A stretch of DNA of 64,000 bases. Origin: Frigoribacterium sp. VKM Ac-2836. GTDB taxonomy: Bacteria; Actinomycetota; Actinomycetes; Actinomycetales; Microbacteriaceae. The notes under the pieces were generated by a model. It had not been told where the DNA came from. It was given only the letters and a program-made list of their open reading frames with translations, and did not search any database. The stretch spans positions 868,001-932,000 of the forward strand of contig NZ_JABRPK010000002.1 in assembly GCF_013248995.1 (NCBI RefSeq), in the 5' to 3' direction. Of this stretch, positions 53,705 through 62,067 are shown piece after piece. A program made the position numbers and the translations under genes. How positions within the stretch are numbered: the stretch's first letter is position 1; every line of letters begins with the position of its first letter.

Positions 53705-54886
53705 ATGATCTGGCGGAACCGCCCCACGCGCGGCGACGAGACGCAGGGCTACGCGGTGAGCAGGCGCACGGCCGGCCCCGTCGCCGACCCGTCGGTGCCC
53801 AGGGGCATGGTCATCGCCGGGGCGTGGTCATGGCGCATCCTGCTGCTCGTCGCGGTGGCGGGTGTGCTGGTCTGGCTGATCACGCAGCTGCGGGTCATCG
53901 TCATCCCCTTCCTGGTGGCGCTGCTGATCTCCGCCCTGCTCGTTCCGCTCTCGGGCTGGTTGCAGCGACATGGCTGGCCCAAGTGGCTGGCCGTCGTCTC
54001 GGTCCTCGTGGGGTTCCTCGTGGCGGTCTCCGGCCTCGTCGTGCTCGTCGTCCTGCAGATCGTCGACGGCTGGCCGTCGTTGCGCGATCGCTCCATCGCC
54101 TCCTACGGCGACTTCAAGGACTTCCTGCTGACCTCGCCGTTGCACCTCACCGAGGCCCAGATCAACGGCTACGTGTCCGATGCGGTCGCGGCCGTCCAGC
54201 AAGACAGTCAGCCGCTCGTGCGTGGTGCGCTCTCGGTCGGGTCGACCGCGGGTCACGTGGGGGCCGGACTCGTGCTCGGTCTCTTCGCGACGATCTTCGT
54301 GCTCGTGGGCGGGTCCGAGATCTGGCGGTGGGTCGTCAGGCTCTTCCCCCGGGCCTCGCGTCGGGCGGTCGACGGTGCGGGCCGCGCGGGGTGGCTCACC
54401 CTGACGAACTTCGTCAAGGTGCAGATCTTCGTCGCGTTCGTCGACGCCGTCGGCATCGGCCTCGGCGCGCTCTTGCTCGGTCTGCCGCTCGTGGCCCCGA
54501 TCGCGATCGCGGTGTTCCTCGGATCGTTCGTGCCCGTCGTCGGCGCGGTGGCGACCGGGGCCATCGCCGTCGTCATCGCGCTCGTCTACAACGGCTGGGT
54601 CGTCGCCCTGCTGATGCTCGCCGTCGTCATCCTCGTGCAACAGATCGAGGGGCACCTCCTGCAGCCGTTCGTCATGGGCAGCGCCGTCAAGGTGCACCCG
54701 TTGGCCGTCGTCTTCGCCGTCGCGGGTGGCACCCTGGTCGCGGGCATCCCCGGAGCCCTCTTCGCGGTGCCGTTCGTGGCCGTGCTCAACGTCATGATCA
54801 CCTACGTCGCGAGGGGCACGTGGCGTGACGAGCCTCGGCCCCTCGAACACGACGTCACTCAAGCCGGAGGTCTCACCGATGTCTGA
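53705..54886 (+). CDS. AI-2E family transporter
   Basis: 393 residues with about eight membrane helices in the family pattern: two helices (ILLLVAVAGVLVWLI, VIPFLVALLISALLVPL), a third after a short loop, a long extracytoplasmic segment, then helices with FVKVQIFVAFVDAVGIG and the end LQPFVMGSAVKVHPLAVV. The family includes the TqsA exporter and Na+/H+ exchangers; the solute is unknown. ATG is 6 nt behind TAAACT. Its last 8 bp overlap ilvA. Confidence 0.9.
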   Translation: MIWRNRPTRGDETQGYAVSRRTAGPVADPSVPRGMVIAGAWSWRILLLVAVAGVLVWLITQLRVIVIPFLVALLISALLVPLSGWLQRHGWPKWLAVVSVLVGFLVAVSGLVVLVVLQIVDGWPSLRDRSIASYGDFKDFLLTSPLHLTEAQINGYVSDAVAAVQQDSQPLVRGALSVGSTAGHVGAGLVLGLFATIFVLVGGSEIWRWVVRLFPRASRRAVDGAGRAGWLTLTNFVKVQIFVAFVDAVGIGLGALLLGLPLVAPIAIAVFLGSFVPVVGAVATGAIAVVIALVYNGWVVALLMLAVVILVQQIEGHLLQPFVMGSAVKVHPLAVVFAVAGGTLVAGIPGALFAVPFVAVLNVMITYVARGTWRDEPRPLEHDVTQAGGLTDV

Positions 54887-56117
54887 ACGCACCCTGGCCG
54901 GTCCCACCCTCGTCGAGATCGAGGAGGCGCGAGAGCGGGTCTCGCAGGTCGTCCGGGTCACCCCGATGGAGACCTCGCAGTACCTCGCGGACGTCCTGGG
55001 GTCCCGGGTGCACCTCAAGTGCGAGAACTTGCAGCGCACGGGGTCGTACAAGATCCGTGGCGCCTACAACCGGTTGACGCAGCTGACCGACGACGAGAAG
55101 GCGCGCGGGGTCGTCGCCGCCTCGGCCGGCAACCACGCGCAGGGCGTGGCCCTGGCCGCTCGCGAGCTCGGGATCGCCGCCACCATCTTCATGCCCGTGG
55201 GCGTCGCTCTGCCCAAGTTGCAGGCGACCCGGCACTACGGGGCCGACGTGGTCCTCCGAGGCCACACGGTCGAGCAATCGCTCCGAGCCGCTCAAGAGTT
55301 CGCCGACACGACCGGTGCCGTGTTCATCCCGCCCTTCGACCACGCAGACGTCGTCGCCGGTCAAGGCACCCTGGGGCTCGAGATCCTCGAGCAGGTGCCC
55401 GATGTCGACACGGTCATCGTGCCCGTCGGCGGGGGCGGCCTGGCGGCCGGCGTGGCCAGCGCGCTCAAGCAGAGCGCGGCACTCACCGGGCGTGACGTCC
55501 GGATCATCGGAGTCCAGGCGGCCAACGCCGCGCCTTACGCCGTCTCGATGAAACTCGGCGTCCGGACCGACATCGACGCGCAGCCCACGATCGCCGACGG
55601 CATCGCCGTGGCCAAACCCGGCGTGCTCAACTTCGAGATCATCCGCGACACGGTCGACGAGATCGTCACGGTCAGCGACGACGACACGGCCCGGGCGATG
55701 CTCGTCCTGCTCGAGCGCGCGAAACTCGTCGTCGAGGCGGCAGGAGCCGTGGGCATCGCGGCGATCCTCACCGAGCAGGTCCGCGACCTCGGCACGACCG
55801 TGGTGATCCTCAGCGGCGGCAACATCGACCCGCTGATGATGGAGCGCGTCATCGGTCGCGGCCTGGCGGCCGCCGCCCGCTACGTCAAACTGCGGATCGG
55901 CATGCCCGACCGTCCCGGCCAGCTCACCCGCGTCAGCGAGGTGCTGTCCGATGCCAACGCCAACGTCGTCGAGGTGCTGCACACCCGCCACGGGCGTGGC
56001 CTGCAGATCAGCGAGGTCGAACTCGAGCTGAGCGTCGAGACGCGAGGGCCCGACCACGTCGAAGAGGTCCTGCAGCGGCTGCGCGACGCCGGCTACCAGC
56101 CCAACGTCGACTTCTGA
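54879..56117 (+). CDS. ilvA: Threonine ammonia-lyase (threonine dehydratase)
   Basis: 412 residues. PLP-dependent deamination of Thr to 2-oxobutyrate, for Ile synthesis or degradation. CENLQRTGSYKIRGAYNRL holds the PLP lysine, AGNHAQGVALAARELG and VPVGGGGLAAGV follow, and the C-terminal 80 residues (KLRIGMPDRPGQLTRVSEVL) form one ACT-like domain, the shorter single-ACT type. ATG has GGAGG 8 nt upstream inside the transporter gene. Confidence 0.93.
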   Translation: MSERTLAGPTLVEIEEARERVSQVVRVTPMETSQYLADVLGSRVHLKCENLQRTGSYKIRGAYNRLTQLTDDEKARGVVAASAGNHAQGVALAARELGIAATIFMPVGVALPKLQATRHYGADVVLRGHTVEQSLRAAQEFADTTGAVFIPPFDHADVVAGQGTLGLEILEQVPDVDTVIVPVGGGGLAAGVASALKQSAALTGRDVRIIGVQAANAAPYAVSMKLGVRTDIDAQPTIADGIAVAKPGVLNFEIIRDTVDEIVTVSDDDTARAMLVLLERAKLVVEAAGAVGIAAILTEQVRDLGTTVVILSGGNIDPLMMERVIGRGLAAAARYVKLRIGMPDRPGQLTRVSEVLSDANANVVEVLHTRHGRGLQISEVELELSVETRGPDHVEEVLQRLRDAGYQPNVDF

Positions 56118-56151
56118 GCCGGCCCCGCGAGTCGCGACCCAGGCCCGCGTG

Positions 56152-56208
56152 ACCTGACCCGCGCCTCCTGACCTGACCCGCGCCTCCTGACCTGACCCGC
56201 GCCTCCTG
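56152..56208 (+). repeat. Perfect three-copy 19-bp tandem repeat
   Basis: Three identical units of ACCTGACCCGCGCCTCCTG directly after ilvA. Each contains the CGCGCCTCC word found throughout the window. Confidence 0.9.
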
Positions 56209-56224
56209 GTCGGTGCTCTTCTGT

Positions 56225-56299
56225 GTCGGCAACTCAGCAGAACGACGCTCCGAGCGTGCCGGACGGCTCCTCCTGGCGTCGTCCTCCTGAGTTGCCGAC
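56225..56299. repeat. REPIN-like palindromic element, copy 5
   Basis: 75 bp, ends GTCGGCAACTCAG and CTGAGTTGCCGAC (perfect 13-bp inverted ends), 16 bp after the tandem repeat. In the ilvA-greA convergent spacer. Confidence 0.8.
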
Positions 56300-56339
56300 A
56301 GCGGCGCCGTCCCCCGGAGGGGCGGGCCCGAGGACGACG

Positions 56340-56370
56340 AAGGCCCCCGCTCTGGTCGAGCGGGGGCCTT
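56340..56370. terminator. Strong bidirectional terminator between ilvA and greA
   Basis: AAGGCCCCCGCTC and GAGCGGGGGCCTT form a 13-bp perfect stem with loop TGGTC, 16 bp from the greA stop; serves both converging genes. Confidence 0.7.
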
Positions 56371-56385
56371 CGTCGACGGGCCGAC

Positions 56386-56877
56386 CTACGGCTGGTAGGT
56401 CTCGACGTTCGTGATCGACACCGAGATGTCCTTGCCGTTCGGCGCGGTGTAGCTGGTGGTCGTGCCGACCTTCAGGCCGTTGATGGCCTGACCGAGCGGG
56501 CTGGTCTCGCTGTAGACCGAGAGGTCGCTGCCGGCCGCGATGATCTCGCGGTTGCCGAGCAGGAAGGTGCTCTCGTCGCCGGCGATGGTCGCCGTGACGA
56601 CGGTGCCGGGCCCGACGATGCCGTCGGCCGCCGTCGAGTCGCCGACCGTGGCGTGCTTCAGCAGGTTGATCAGCGTGCGGATGCGCGCCTCCATCTTGCC
56701 CTGCTCGTCCTTCGCGGCGTGGTAGCCGCCGTTCTCCTTCAGGTCGCCTTCTTCGCGGGCGGCCTCGATGCGCGATGCGATCTCTCGACGCCCCTCGCCG
56801 CTGAGGGTGTCGAGCTCGGCCTGCAGGCGGTCGCGGGCGTCCGTCGTGAGCCAGGTGGTCTCGTTGTCAGTGCTCAT
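56386..56877 (-). CDS. greA: Transcription elongation factor GreA
   Basis: 163 residues. The N-terminal coiled coil (DRLQAELDTLSGEGRREIASRI, LKENGGYHAAKDEQGKMEARI) carries the acidic tip that triggers RNA cleavage in backtracked polymerase; the C-terminal FKBP-like domain has SPLGQAINGLKVG. The actinobacterial form ends NVETYQP. The order greA-DUF4307-mca matches mycobacteria. Confidence 0.95.
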   Translation of the reverse strand: MSTDNETTWLTTDARDRLQAELDTLSGEGRREIASRIEAAREEGDLKENGGYHAAKDEQGKMEARIRTLINLLKHATVGDSTAADGIVGPGTVVTATIAGDESTFLLGNREIIAAGSDLSVYSETSPLGQAINGLKVGTTTSYTAPNGKDISVSITNVETYQP

Positions 56878-56967
56878 GGTGTCTCCGTTTCGTGCGGCGG
56901 CCGAACCCGGACGGGCCGACGAGCCGAGGAGGCGCGCTGCCGAGAACCGGGGCGAGGTCGCCCACCG

Positions 56968-56998
56968 AAAAAAGGAGACCGGCCGAGTGGCCGGTCTC
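56968..56998 (-). terminator. Intrinsic terminator with U-tract, downstream of the DUF4307 gene
   Basis: GAGACCGGCC-ACTC-GGCCGGTCTC on the minus strand, a 10-bp perfect stem followed by CTTTTTT. A classical rho-independent terminator 21 nt past the stop. Confidence 0.85.
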
Positions 56999-57018
56999 GT
57001 CGTGCGATTTGGTGCAGT

Positions 57019-57441
57019 CTAGGGAAGCCAGCACCGGTAGATCAAGCCCGTGACCGCTCGCTCGGACGTCGCGAGCGAGGTCGTGTAGGTCACCGATCGC
57101 CGCTCGGACGCGGGCAGGTGGACGATCTTCCAGCCGACGACCGCGAAGCCGCTGTTCTGTGCCTCGACCGCGCAGTCGACCGCCCTGCCCGTGTCGGCCG
57201 TCACGGTGTACTGCACGTCGACGGCCCGATCGGAGGTCACCTGGTAGCCCACGTCGGCGGACTCGAGCTGGGACGAGGTGCCGTCGAACGCGGCGAAGAC
57301 CACCCAGGCGGCGAAGACGAGGACGAAGGCGACGGCCACCGACAGCCCCACGACCAGGCGCCGACGCCGACCCTGCGGGGAACGGCCGTAGCGGGCGTCG
57401 AGGCGCGACGAGGGGGGTGTGACACGGGGCGTGGACGTCAC
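57019..57441 (-). CDS. DUF4307 family membrane protein
   Basis: 140 residues. Basic N-terminus (ARYGRSPQGRRRR), one helix (LVVGLSVAVAFVLVFAAWVVF), then an extracytoplasmic domain with ADTGRAVDCAVEAQN and TGLIYRCWLP (two Cys, possibly a disulfide). Function unknown; conserved next to greA and mca. GTG 57441 with GGAG 7 nt upstream. Confidence 0.85.
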   Translation of the reverse strand: MTSTPRVTPPSSRLDARYGRSPQGRRRRLVVGLSVAVAFVLVFAAWVVFAAFDGTSSQLESADVGYQVTSDRAVDVQYTVTADTGRAVDCAVEAQNSGFAVVGWKIVHLPASERRSVTYTTSLATSERAVTGLIYRCWLP

Positions 57442-57510
57442 GCGGATCTCCGTCCGATTAAGCTGTCCCCAGGGTAGCAACGTCTGCCCGACACACATTG
57501 TGAGGAAGAA

Positions 57511-58401
57511 TTGACCCTGCGCCTGCTGGCGGTCCACGCCCACCCCGACGACGAGTCCAGCAAGGGCTCGGCGACTTACGCCTACTACCGCAGTCTCGGC
57601 GTCGACGTCCTCGTCGTGAGCTGCACCGGCGGCGAGCAGGGCTCGATCCTCAACGAGCAGCTCGAGGCCCGGAGCCACGCCGAACGCGACATCGCAGGCC
57701 TCCGCGTGCACGAGATGGCTGCGGCTCAGGCGGCCATGGGCATCGACCACCTCTGGTTGGGTTACGCCGACTCGGGGCTGCCTGCCGAGGGCGAGTCGGT
57801 CGCCGTGAACTCGTTCGCGACCATCCCGCTCGAGATCAGCGCCGAGCCGCTGGTCGCCGTGATCCGTCGGTTCAAGCCGCAGGTGCTGGTGACCTACGAC
57901 GAGAACGGCGGGTACCCGCATCCCGACCACATCCGGACGCACGAGATCTCGATGGCCGCCTACCGTGCCGCCTCCGACCCCGAGCGTTACCCGACCGCCG
58001 GCGACGCCTGGCAGATCGACAAGGTGTACTACGACCGCATGTTCAGTGCCGGTCGCATCGGCGCGATGATCGCGCACCTGCGCGAGAGCGATCCCGAGTC
58101 GCCCCTCATCGACTCGCTGACCGAGATGCTCGCCCGCTTCAGCGACCGTCCCGACCTCGCCACGACGCGTGTGCCGGTCTCCGACTTCTTCCCCGTCCGC
58201 GATGCCGCCCTGAGATCCCACGCCAGCCAGGTGCCGCTCGACAGCGCGTTCTTCTTCTGGCCGCACGACCTGCAGGTCGCCGCCTGGCCCACCGAGGACT
58301 TCCAGCTGGTCGAGTCGAAGGTCCCGTCCGACCTGCCCGAGGACGACTTGTTCGCCGGGGTCGTCGACCCTGACACGGGCCTCGTGGGGGTGCACCGATG
58401 A
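57511..58401 (+). CDS. mca: Mycothiol S-conjugate amidase
   Basis: 296 residues. It cleaves mycothiol-toxin conjugates for export as mercapturic acids. LLAVHAHPDDESSKGSATYA (zinc HxDD), SCTGGEQGS, GYADSGLP, and VTYDENGGYPHPDHIRTHEI (second zinc His) follow Mca rather than MshB wording. TTG start with GAGGAAGAA immediately upstream. Divergent from DUF4307; overlaps the next gene by ATGA. It implies a mycothiol-making organism. Confidence 0.93.
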   Translation: MTLRLLAVHAHPDDESSKGSATYAYYRSLGVDVLVVSCTGGEQGSILNEQLEARSHAERDIAGLRVHEMAAAQAAMGIDHLWLGYADSGLPAEGESVAVNSFATIPLEISAEPLVAVIRRFKPQVLVTYDENGGYPHPDHIRTHEISMAAYRAASDPERYPTAGDAWQIDKVYYDRMFSAGRIGAMIAHLRESDPESPLIDSLTEMLARFSDRPDLATTRVPVSDFFPVRDAALRSHASQVPLDSAFFFWPHDLQVAAWPTEDFQLVESKVPSDLPEDDLFAGVVDPDTGLVGVHR

Positions 58402-58790
58402 GCCCCCTCGCCGACTCGGTGTTCACCGTCACGACCCGTCTGCTGGCCCAGCCGCAGACGCCCGACCCGACCCTGCCGCCGTCGACCATCCCCGACGAGG
58501 CGGTCACGCCCGGTGTCTGGGGCTTCGTGGCGATCGCGTTCGTCGCGATCGCGACGGTGCTGATCGTCGTCGACATGACCCGTCGGGTCCGCCGCACCCG
58601 CTACCGCGGCGAGGTGCGCGAACGCATCCAGGCCGAGCGCGACGAGGCGACCCTGGCCGCCGCGGCACTCGACGACGAAGAGCTGCCCGGCGACGCCGAC
58701 CGACGTGCCCGTCGCGGCGAGGGCGACCGCGACCGCGACGGCGACGTGGACGACGACGGCGACCGCAGGAGGCGCGAGCGCGACTCGTGA
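58398..58790 (+). CDS. Small single-helix membrane protein beside mca
   Basis: 130 residues. One helix (GVWGFVAIAFVAIATVLIVVDM), then a highly charged Arg/Glu/Asp tail (DRDRDGDVDDDGDRRRRER). Equivalent in position to Rv1083 of M. tuberculosis. Function unknown. ATG overlaps the mca stop. Confidence 0.8.
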   Translation: MSPLADSVFTVTTRLLAQPQTPDPTLPPSTIPDEAVTPGVWGFVAIAFVAIATVLIVVDMTRRVRRTRYRGEVRERIQAERDEATLAAAALDDEELPGDADRRARRGEGDRDRDGDVDDDGDRRRRERDS

Positions 58791-58848
58791 CCGGCGCGAC
58801 CGGCCTCGAGGTGGCGGCCCGCGCCTCCTCGGCCGGGGTGCTCTCGCC

Positions 58849-59589
58849 CTAGAAGGTGGGCGGGTCCAGGGCCACGAGCAGGATGCCCGTCCAGTGGCAG
58901 AGGTACGCCAGCACCGTCATCGTGTGGAAGAGCTCGTGGAACCCGAAGTGCCCCGGCACGGGGTTCGGCTTCTTGATGCCGTAGAACACGGCGCCCGCGA
59001 TGTAGAGGGCGCCACCGACGAGCACGAGCACCATCATGGCGACGTTCGCCTCGAGTAGGTCGACGACGAAACCCAGGGCGCCGACGCCCAGCAGGACGTA
59101 GAGCGGCACGTACAGCCAGCGCGGCGCGTTCAGGAAGAACACCCGGAAGAGGATGCCCAGCACGGCGCCCGTCCAGACGAGGACGAGCAGGGTCACGCCC
59201 TTCGAGGGCGGGAGGGCGATCACGGCGATCGGAGTGTAGGTGCCGGCGATCAGCAGGAAAATGTTGGCGTGGTCGAGCCGCTTGAGGAAGCGTTTGGCGT
59301 TCGGGCTCCACGGGAAGCGGTGGTAGGTCGCCGAGATGCCGAAGAGCAGCATCGACGTGGTCATGAAGACGGCGCAGGCCCAGGTGGCCGCCACGCCCTG
59401 GGCGAGGACCACCAACACGATGCCCGTCGCGATCGCGACCGGGAACGTGCCCGCGTGGATCCACCCACGCCAGGTCGGCTTGCGCTCGATCGAGGAGTAG
59501 TCGAGGACGTCGTCGAGCAACGGCAGGTTCGGGATGTCGGGTTCGTCGGCCCGGAGGGTCGCTCGGTCACCGTCGGTGGGGCTGCTCAT
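58849..59589 (-). CDS. trhA: Hemolysin III / TrhA family membrane protein
   Basis: 246 residues, seven helices. ISATYHRFPWSPNAKRFLKRLDHANIFLLIAGTYTPI contains the conserved His/Asp set (residues about 85-120), and FGFHELFHTMTVLAYLCHW the C-terminal His pair of the PAQR/hemolysin III superfamily. TrhA is linked to membrane energetics and fluidity rather than haemolysis. TAGGCT lies 7 nt from the ATG on this strand. Confidence 0.9.
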   Translation of the reverse strand: MSSPTDGDRATLRADEPDIPNLPLLDDVLDYSSIERKPTWRGWIHAGTFPVAIATGIVLVVLAQGVAATWACAVFMTTSMLLFGISATYHRFPWSPNAKRFLKRLDHANIFLLIAGTYTPIAVIALPPSKGVTLLVLVWTGAVLGILFRVFFLNAPRWLYVPLYVLLGVGALGFVVDLLEANVAMMVLVLVGGALYIAGAVFYGIKKPNPVPGHFGFHELFHTMTVLAYLCHWTGILLVALDPPTF

Positions 59590-59596
59590 GGGGCCG

Positions 59597-59668
59597 AGCC
59601 TAAGGGAGCGGCCGAGAAGGGTGGCTGAGAATCGATGGCTCGGTGCAGAGCCGACCGTGGGCTACCGT
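59597..59668. promoter_or_regulatory. Divergent leaderless-type promoters of trhA and uppS
   Basis: TAGGCT (59597-59602, minus) is 7 nt from the trhA ATG. TACCGT (59663-59668, plus) is 6 nt from the uppS GTG. Confidence 0.5.
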
Positions 59669-59674
59669 AGCCCT

Positions 59675-60463
59675 GTGAAAAAGCGCCGTCCCTCCCCTCT
59701 CGCCAGGGGAGTCGTGTACGGCCTCTACCAGAACCGCATCCGTCGCAGCCTCGAAGGCCAAGAGCTGCCGCACCACGTCGCCATGATCGTCGACGGCAAC
59801 CGCAGGTGGGCCAAGCAGCGCATGCTCGAGACGGCCGCGCACGGTCACCGCGCCGGTGCGGCGAAGATCAGCGAATTCCTCGGCTGGTGCGACGACCTGG
59901 GCATCAAGGTCGTCACTCTCTACCTGCTCTCGGCCGACAACCTGGGCAACCGTCAGTCCGACGAGTTGACCGAGCTCTTCGGCATCATCGGCGACGTCGC
60001 CGACGAACTCTCGCACCAGCGCGACTGGCGCGTGCAGCACGTCGGTGCGACCGACGACCTGCCGCCGACGCTCTGCTCGGCCCTGCGCGAGGCCCAGGCC
60101 CGGACGGCCGACAAGACCGGGCTGCACGTCAACCTCGCCGTCGGGTACGGCGGGCGCCGCGAGATCGCCGACGCAATGCGCAGCATCGTGCGGGCCCACG
60201 ACGCCGCCGGGGGCACGCTCGACGCCCTGGCCGAGGTGCTCACCCCCGAACTCATCGCCGACCACCTCTACACCGGCGGTCAACCCGACCCCGACCTGGT
60301 GATCCGCACGTCGGGCGAGCAGCGGCTGAGCGACTTCATGCTCTGGCAGAGCGCCCACAGCGAGTTCTACTTCGTCGAAGCCTTCTATCCCGACCTGCGC
60401 GAGGTCGACTTTCTCCGCGCGGTGCGCGACTTCGCGCTCCGGCACCGCCGTTACGGCAGCTGA
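59675..60463 (+). CDS. uppS: Isoprenyl transferase (cis-prenyltransferase)
   Basis: 262 residues. HHVAMIVDGNRRWAKQRML is the diphosphate-binding signature; LYLLSADNLGNRQSDELTEL, VNLAVGYGGRREIADAM and DLVIRTSGEQRLSDFMLWQSA are the other conserved regions. By position and length it corresponds to M. tuberculosis Rv1086, which makes Z,E-farnesyl diphosphate, rather than the long-chain synthase; chain length cannot be read here. GTG is set by TACCGT 6 nt upstream; a longer frame is open. Confidence 0.92.
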   Translation: MKKRRPSPLARGVVYGLYQNRIRRSLEGQELPHHVAMIVDGNRRWAKQRMLETAAHGHRAGAAKISEFLGWCDDLGIKVVTLYLLSADNLGNRQSDELTELFGIIGDVADELSHQRDWRVQHVGATDDLPPTLCSALREAQARTADKTGLHVNLAVGYGGRREIADAMRSIVRAHDAAGGTLDALAEVLTPELIADHLYTGGQPDPDLVIRTSGEQRLSDFMLWQSAHSEFYFVEAFYPDLREVDFLRAVRDFALRHRRYGS

Positions 60464-60499
60464 CGCGGGGGCGACTGCCGTGGCGGCGACCGCCCTGCT

Positions 60500-60574
60500 G
60501 TCGGCAACTCCGGAATTCGGCTGCGCCGCGCCTCCTGACGGGACTCCGGTGAGCCGTTCTGCTGAGTTGCCGAC
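60500..60574. repeat. REPIN-like palindromic element, copy 6
   Basis: 75 bp, ends GTCGGCAACTC and GAGTTGCCGAC. Centre (TTCGGCTGCGCCGCGCCTCC) matches copies 1 and 2. The 224-bp uppS-aminotransferase spacer also has a GGAGGCGCGG word at about 60620. Confidence 0.8.
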
Positions 60575-60687
60575 GGGTCGCGCGGTGCCGCGCGCACGCC
60601 CGCGTCGATGACGGGACGAGGAGGCGCGGGTCGGCGAACCCCGGACCGCACTACGGTGGACCAGTCACCGCCGCCTAGGAGAACACC

Positions 60688-61815
60688 GTGAAGACCATCG
60701 ACGACCTCGCCTCGGGGTTCACCGACGAGCCCGGATACTTCGACTTCGCGAAGTGGGGCCCGATCTCGAGCTCCGTCGCCGACGAGCAGCGCTCGCTGGT
60801 CGAGGTGCAGGCGCGGGCTCGTTTCGGGTCCGAGATCGCCTTGACCGAGCAGGCGGGTCGTGTCGGCCGGGCGATCTCGTCGCTCGTCGGCTTCGCGCCG
60901 GACCACGTCGTCTTCCAGCCGAACGCGAGCGAGGGGCTCACGCACGCCATGTTCGGTCTGACCGGACAGGTGCTGATGTCGCCGCGGGACTACCCGAGCA
61001 TGCCGATCGCGGCGGCCCGCTCGGCTGAGGCGCTCCGCGTGCTCGAGCCGGTCTGGATGGATCTCGACCACGACGTCGTGACGCCGGCCGTCGTGCAGCG
61101 CCACCTGACCGACGAGGTCACGGCGGTCGCCGTCAGTCTCGTGGACTACCGCACGGGGTACCTCGTGGATCTCGAGGGGATCCGCCAGGTGATCGGTGAC
61201 CGGTTGCTGATCGTCGATGCGATCCAGGGCTTCGGTGTGGTCGACGCGCCCTACGCCGTGGCCGACGTGGTCGCCTCCGGTGGCCAGAAGTGGGTCCGCG
61301 CGGGCTGGGGCACGGGTTTCCTGGCGCTCAGCGACCGCGCCTTGTCCGCTCTGACCCCGGTGTTCAGTGGCGTCGCAGGCAGCGCCGTCACCCTCGGCGG
61401 CTGGTACCACGAGCCGCAGCCGACCCTTCCGGGCGCGGCCGCCTTCCAGGTGACCAACCCCGATCCCATCGCCCAGGCCCGCTTCGCGACGGCGCTCGAG
61501 GATCTCGCCGACGTGGGGGCGGCCGCCGTCTCGCGCGCCGTCGCCGAGCGGGCCACCCACGTGATCGACCTGGCCGACGAGTTCGCCGTGCGGGTGGTGT
61601 CGCCCCGCGACGAGGCGGAGCGCGCCGGCATCGTCGTGCTCGAGCCCTCCCTCGACCAGATGACGACGCTGACAGCGGCACTCATCAACCACGGGGTCAC
61701 GGCGACGGTGCGCGACACGACCGTCAGGTTGAGCGTGCACGTGTCGACGGGTGACGACTCGTTCGAGATGCTGCGCGGCGCGTTCACCTCGTTCGGCACG
61801 AGCGTCTTCTACTAG
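60688..61815 (+). CDS. Class V aminotransferase-fold PLP enzyme
   Basis: 375 residues, fold type I like cysteine desulfurases and kynureninase. FQPNASEGLTHAMFG, VAVSLVDYRTGYLVDLEGI, LIVDAIQGFGVVD (PLP-contacting Asp-x-x-Gln) and VASGGQKWVRAGWGTGFL (Schiff-base Lys) are seen. No obvious catalytic Cys loop for desulfurase activity, so a transaminase or lyase is more likely; substrate unknown. GTG with AGGAG 9 nt upstream. Single-gene unit. Confidence 0.83.
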   Translation: MKTIDDLASGFTDEPGYFDFAKWGPISSSVADEQRSLVEVQARARFGSEIALTEQAGRVGRAISSLVGFAPDHVVFQPNASEGLTHAMFGLTGQVLMSPRDYPSMPIAAARSAEALRVLEPVWMDLDHDVVTPAVVQRHLTDEVTAVAVSLVDYRTGYLVDLEGIRQVIGDRLLIVDAIQGFGVVDAPYAVADVVASGGQKWVRAGWGTGFLALSDRALSALTPVFSGVAGSAVTLGGWYHEPQPTLPGAAAFQVTNPDPIAQARFATALEDLADVGAAAVSRAVAERATHVIDLADEFAVRVVSPRDEAERAGIVVLEPSLDQMTTLTAALINHGVTATVRDTTVRLSVHVSTGDDSFEMLRGAFTSFGTSVFY

Positions 61816-61914
61816 GGGGCGCGGGCCGTGCCTGGTGCCTCGAGCGGTGACCCGCGATCCTCGACCGGTACCTGAGGGTCGTTCACCTGATCGTGACACG
61901 ACACGGTCACGTCG

Positions 61915-62067
61915 ATGAGGCAGATGTCGGAGGCGCGTCGTAGGTTCGTCACATCGGGCAAGGCGCCCGATCGAGACGGCCACGAAAGTTCGCCTCGCAA
62001 CTGCTCCGCGGCCGTCTCTGCCGAAGGTACCCGGGTGCCCAGCCACCCGAGGACGGAGTGGTCGTGA
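61915..62067 (+). CDS. Small ORF overlapping phoH (possible PhoAT-like partner)
   Basis: 50 codons, [20 protein letters not shown] onward, basic N-terminus, ending TGG TCG TGA so that its stop overlaps the phoH GTG as GTGA. In mycobacteria phoH2 is preceded by phoAT, a small gene that overlaps it in the same way and forms a toxin-antitoxin-like pair. No Shine-Dalgarno sequence is obvious at the ATG; a TAGGTT box (61941-61946) and a 9-bp hairpin lie inside. Size and position are the only support. Confidence 0.35.
   Translation: MRQMSEARRRFVTSGKAPDRDGHESSPRNCSAAVSAEGTRVPSHPRTEWS
61973..62019 (+). promoter_or_regulatory. Hairpin in the phoH leader
   Basis: GAGACGGCC (61973-61981) pairs perfectly with GGCCGTCTC (62011-62019) across a 29-nt loop. 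Upstream TAGGTT (61941-61946) could start a leader of about 110 nt. The 248-bp aminotransferase-phoH spacer holds this and the small ORF only. Confidence 0.4.

Noticed and set aside
61915-62063. A known riboswitch in the phoH leader
   Set aside because: Only a simple 9-bp hairpin with a 29-nt loop is visible; no aptamer consensus recognised.
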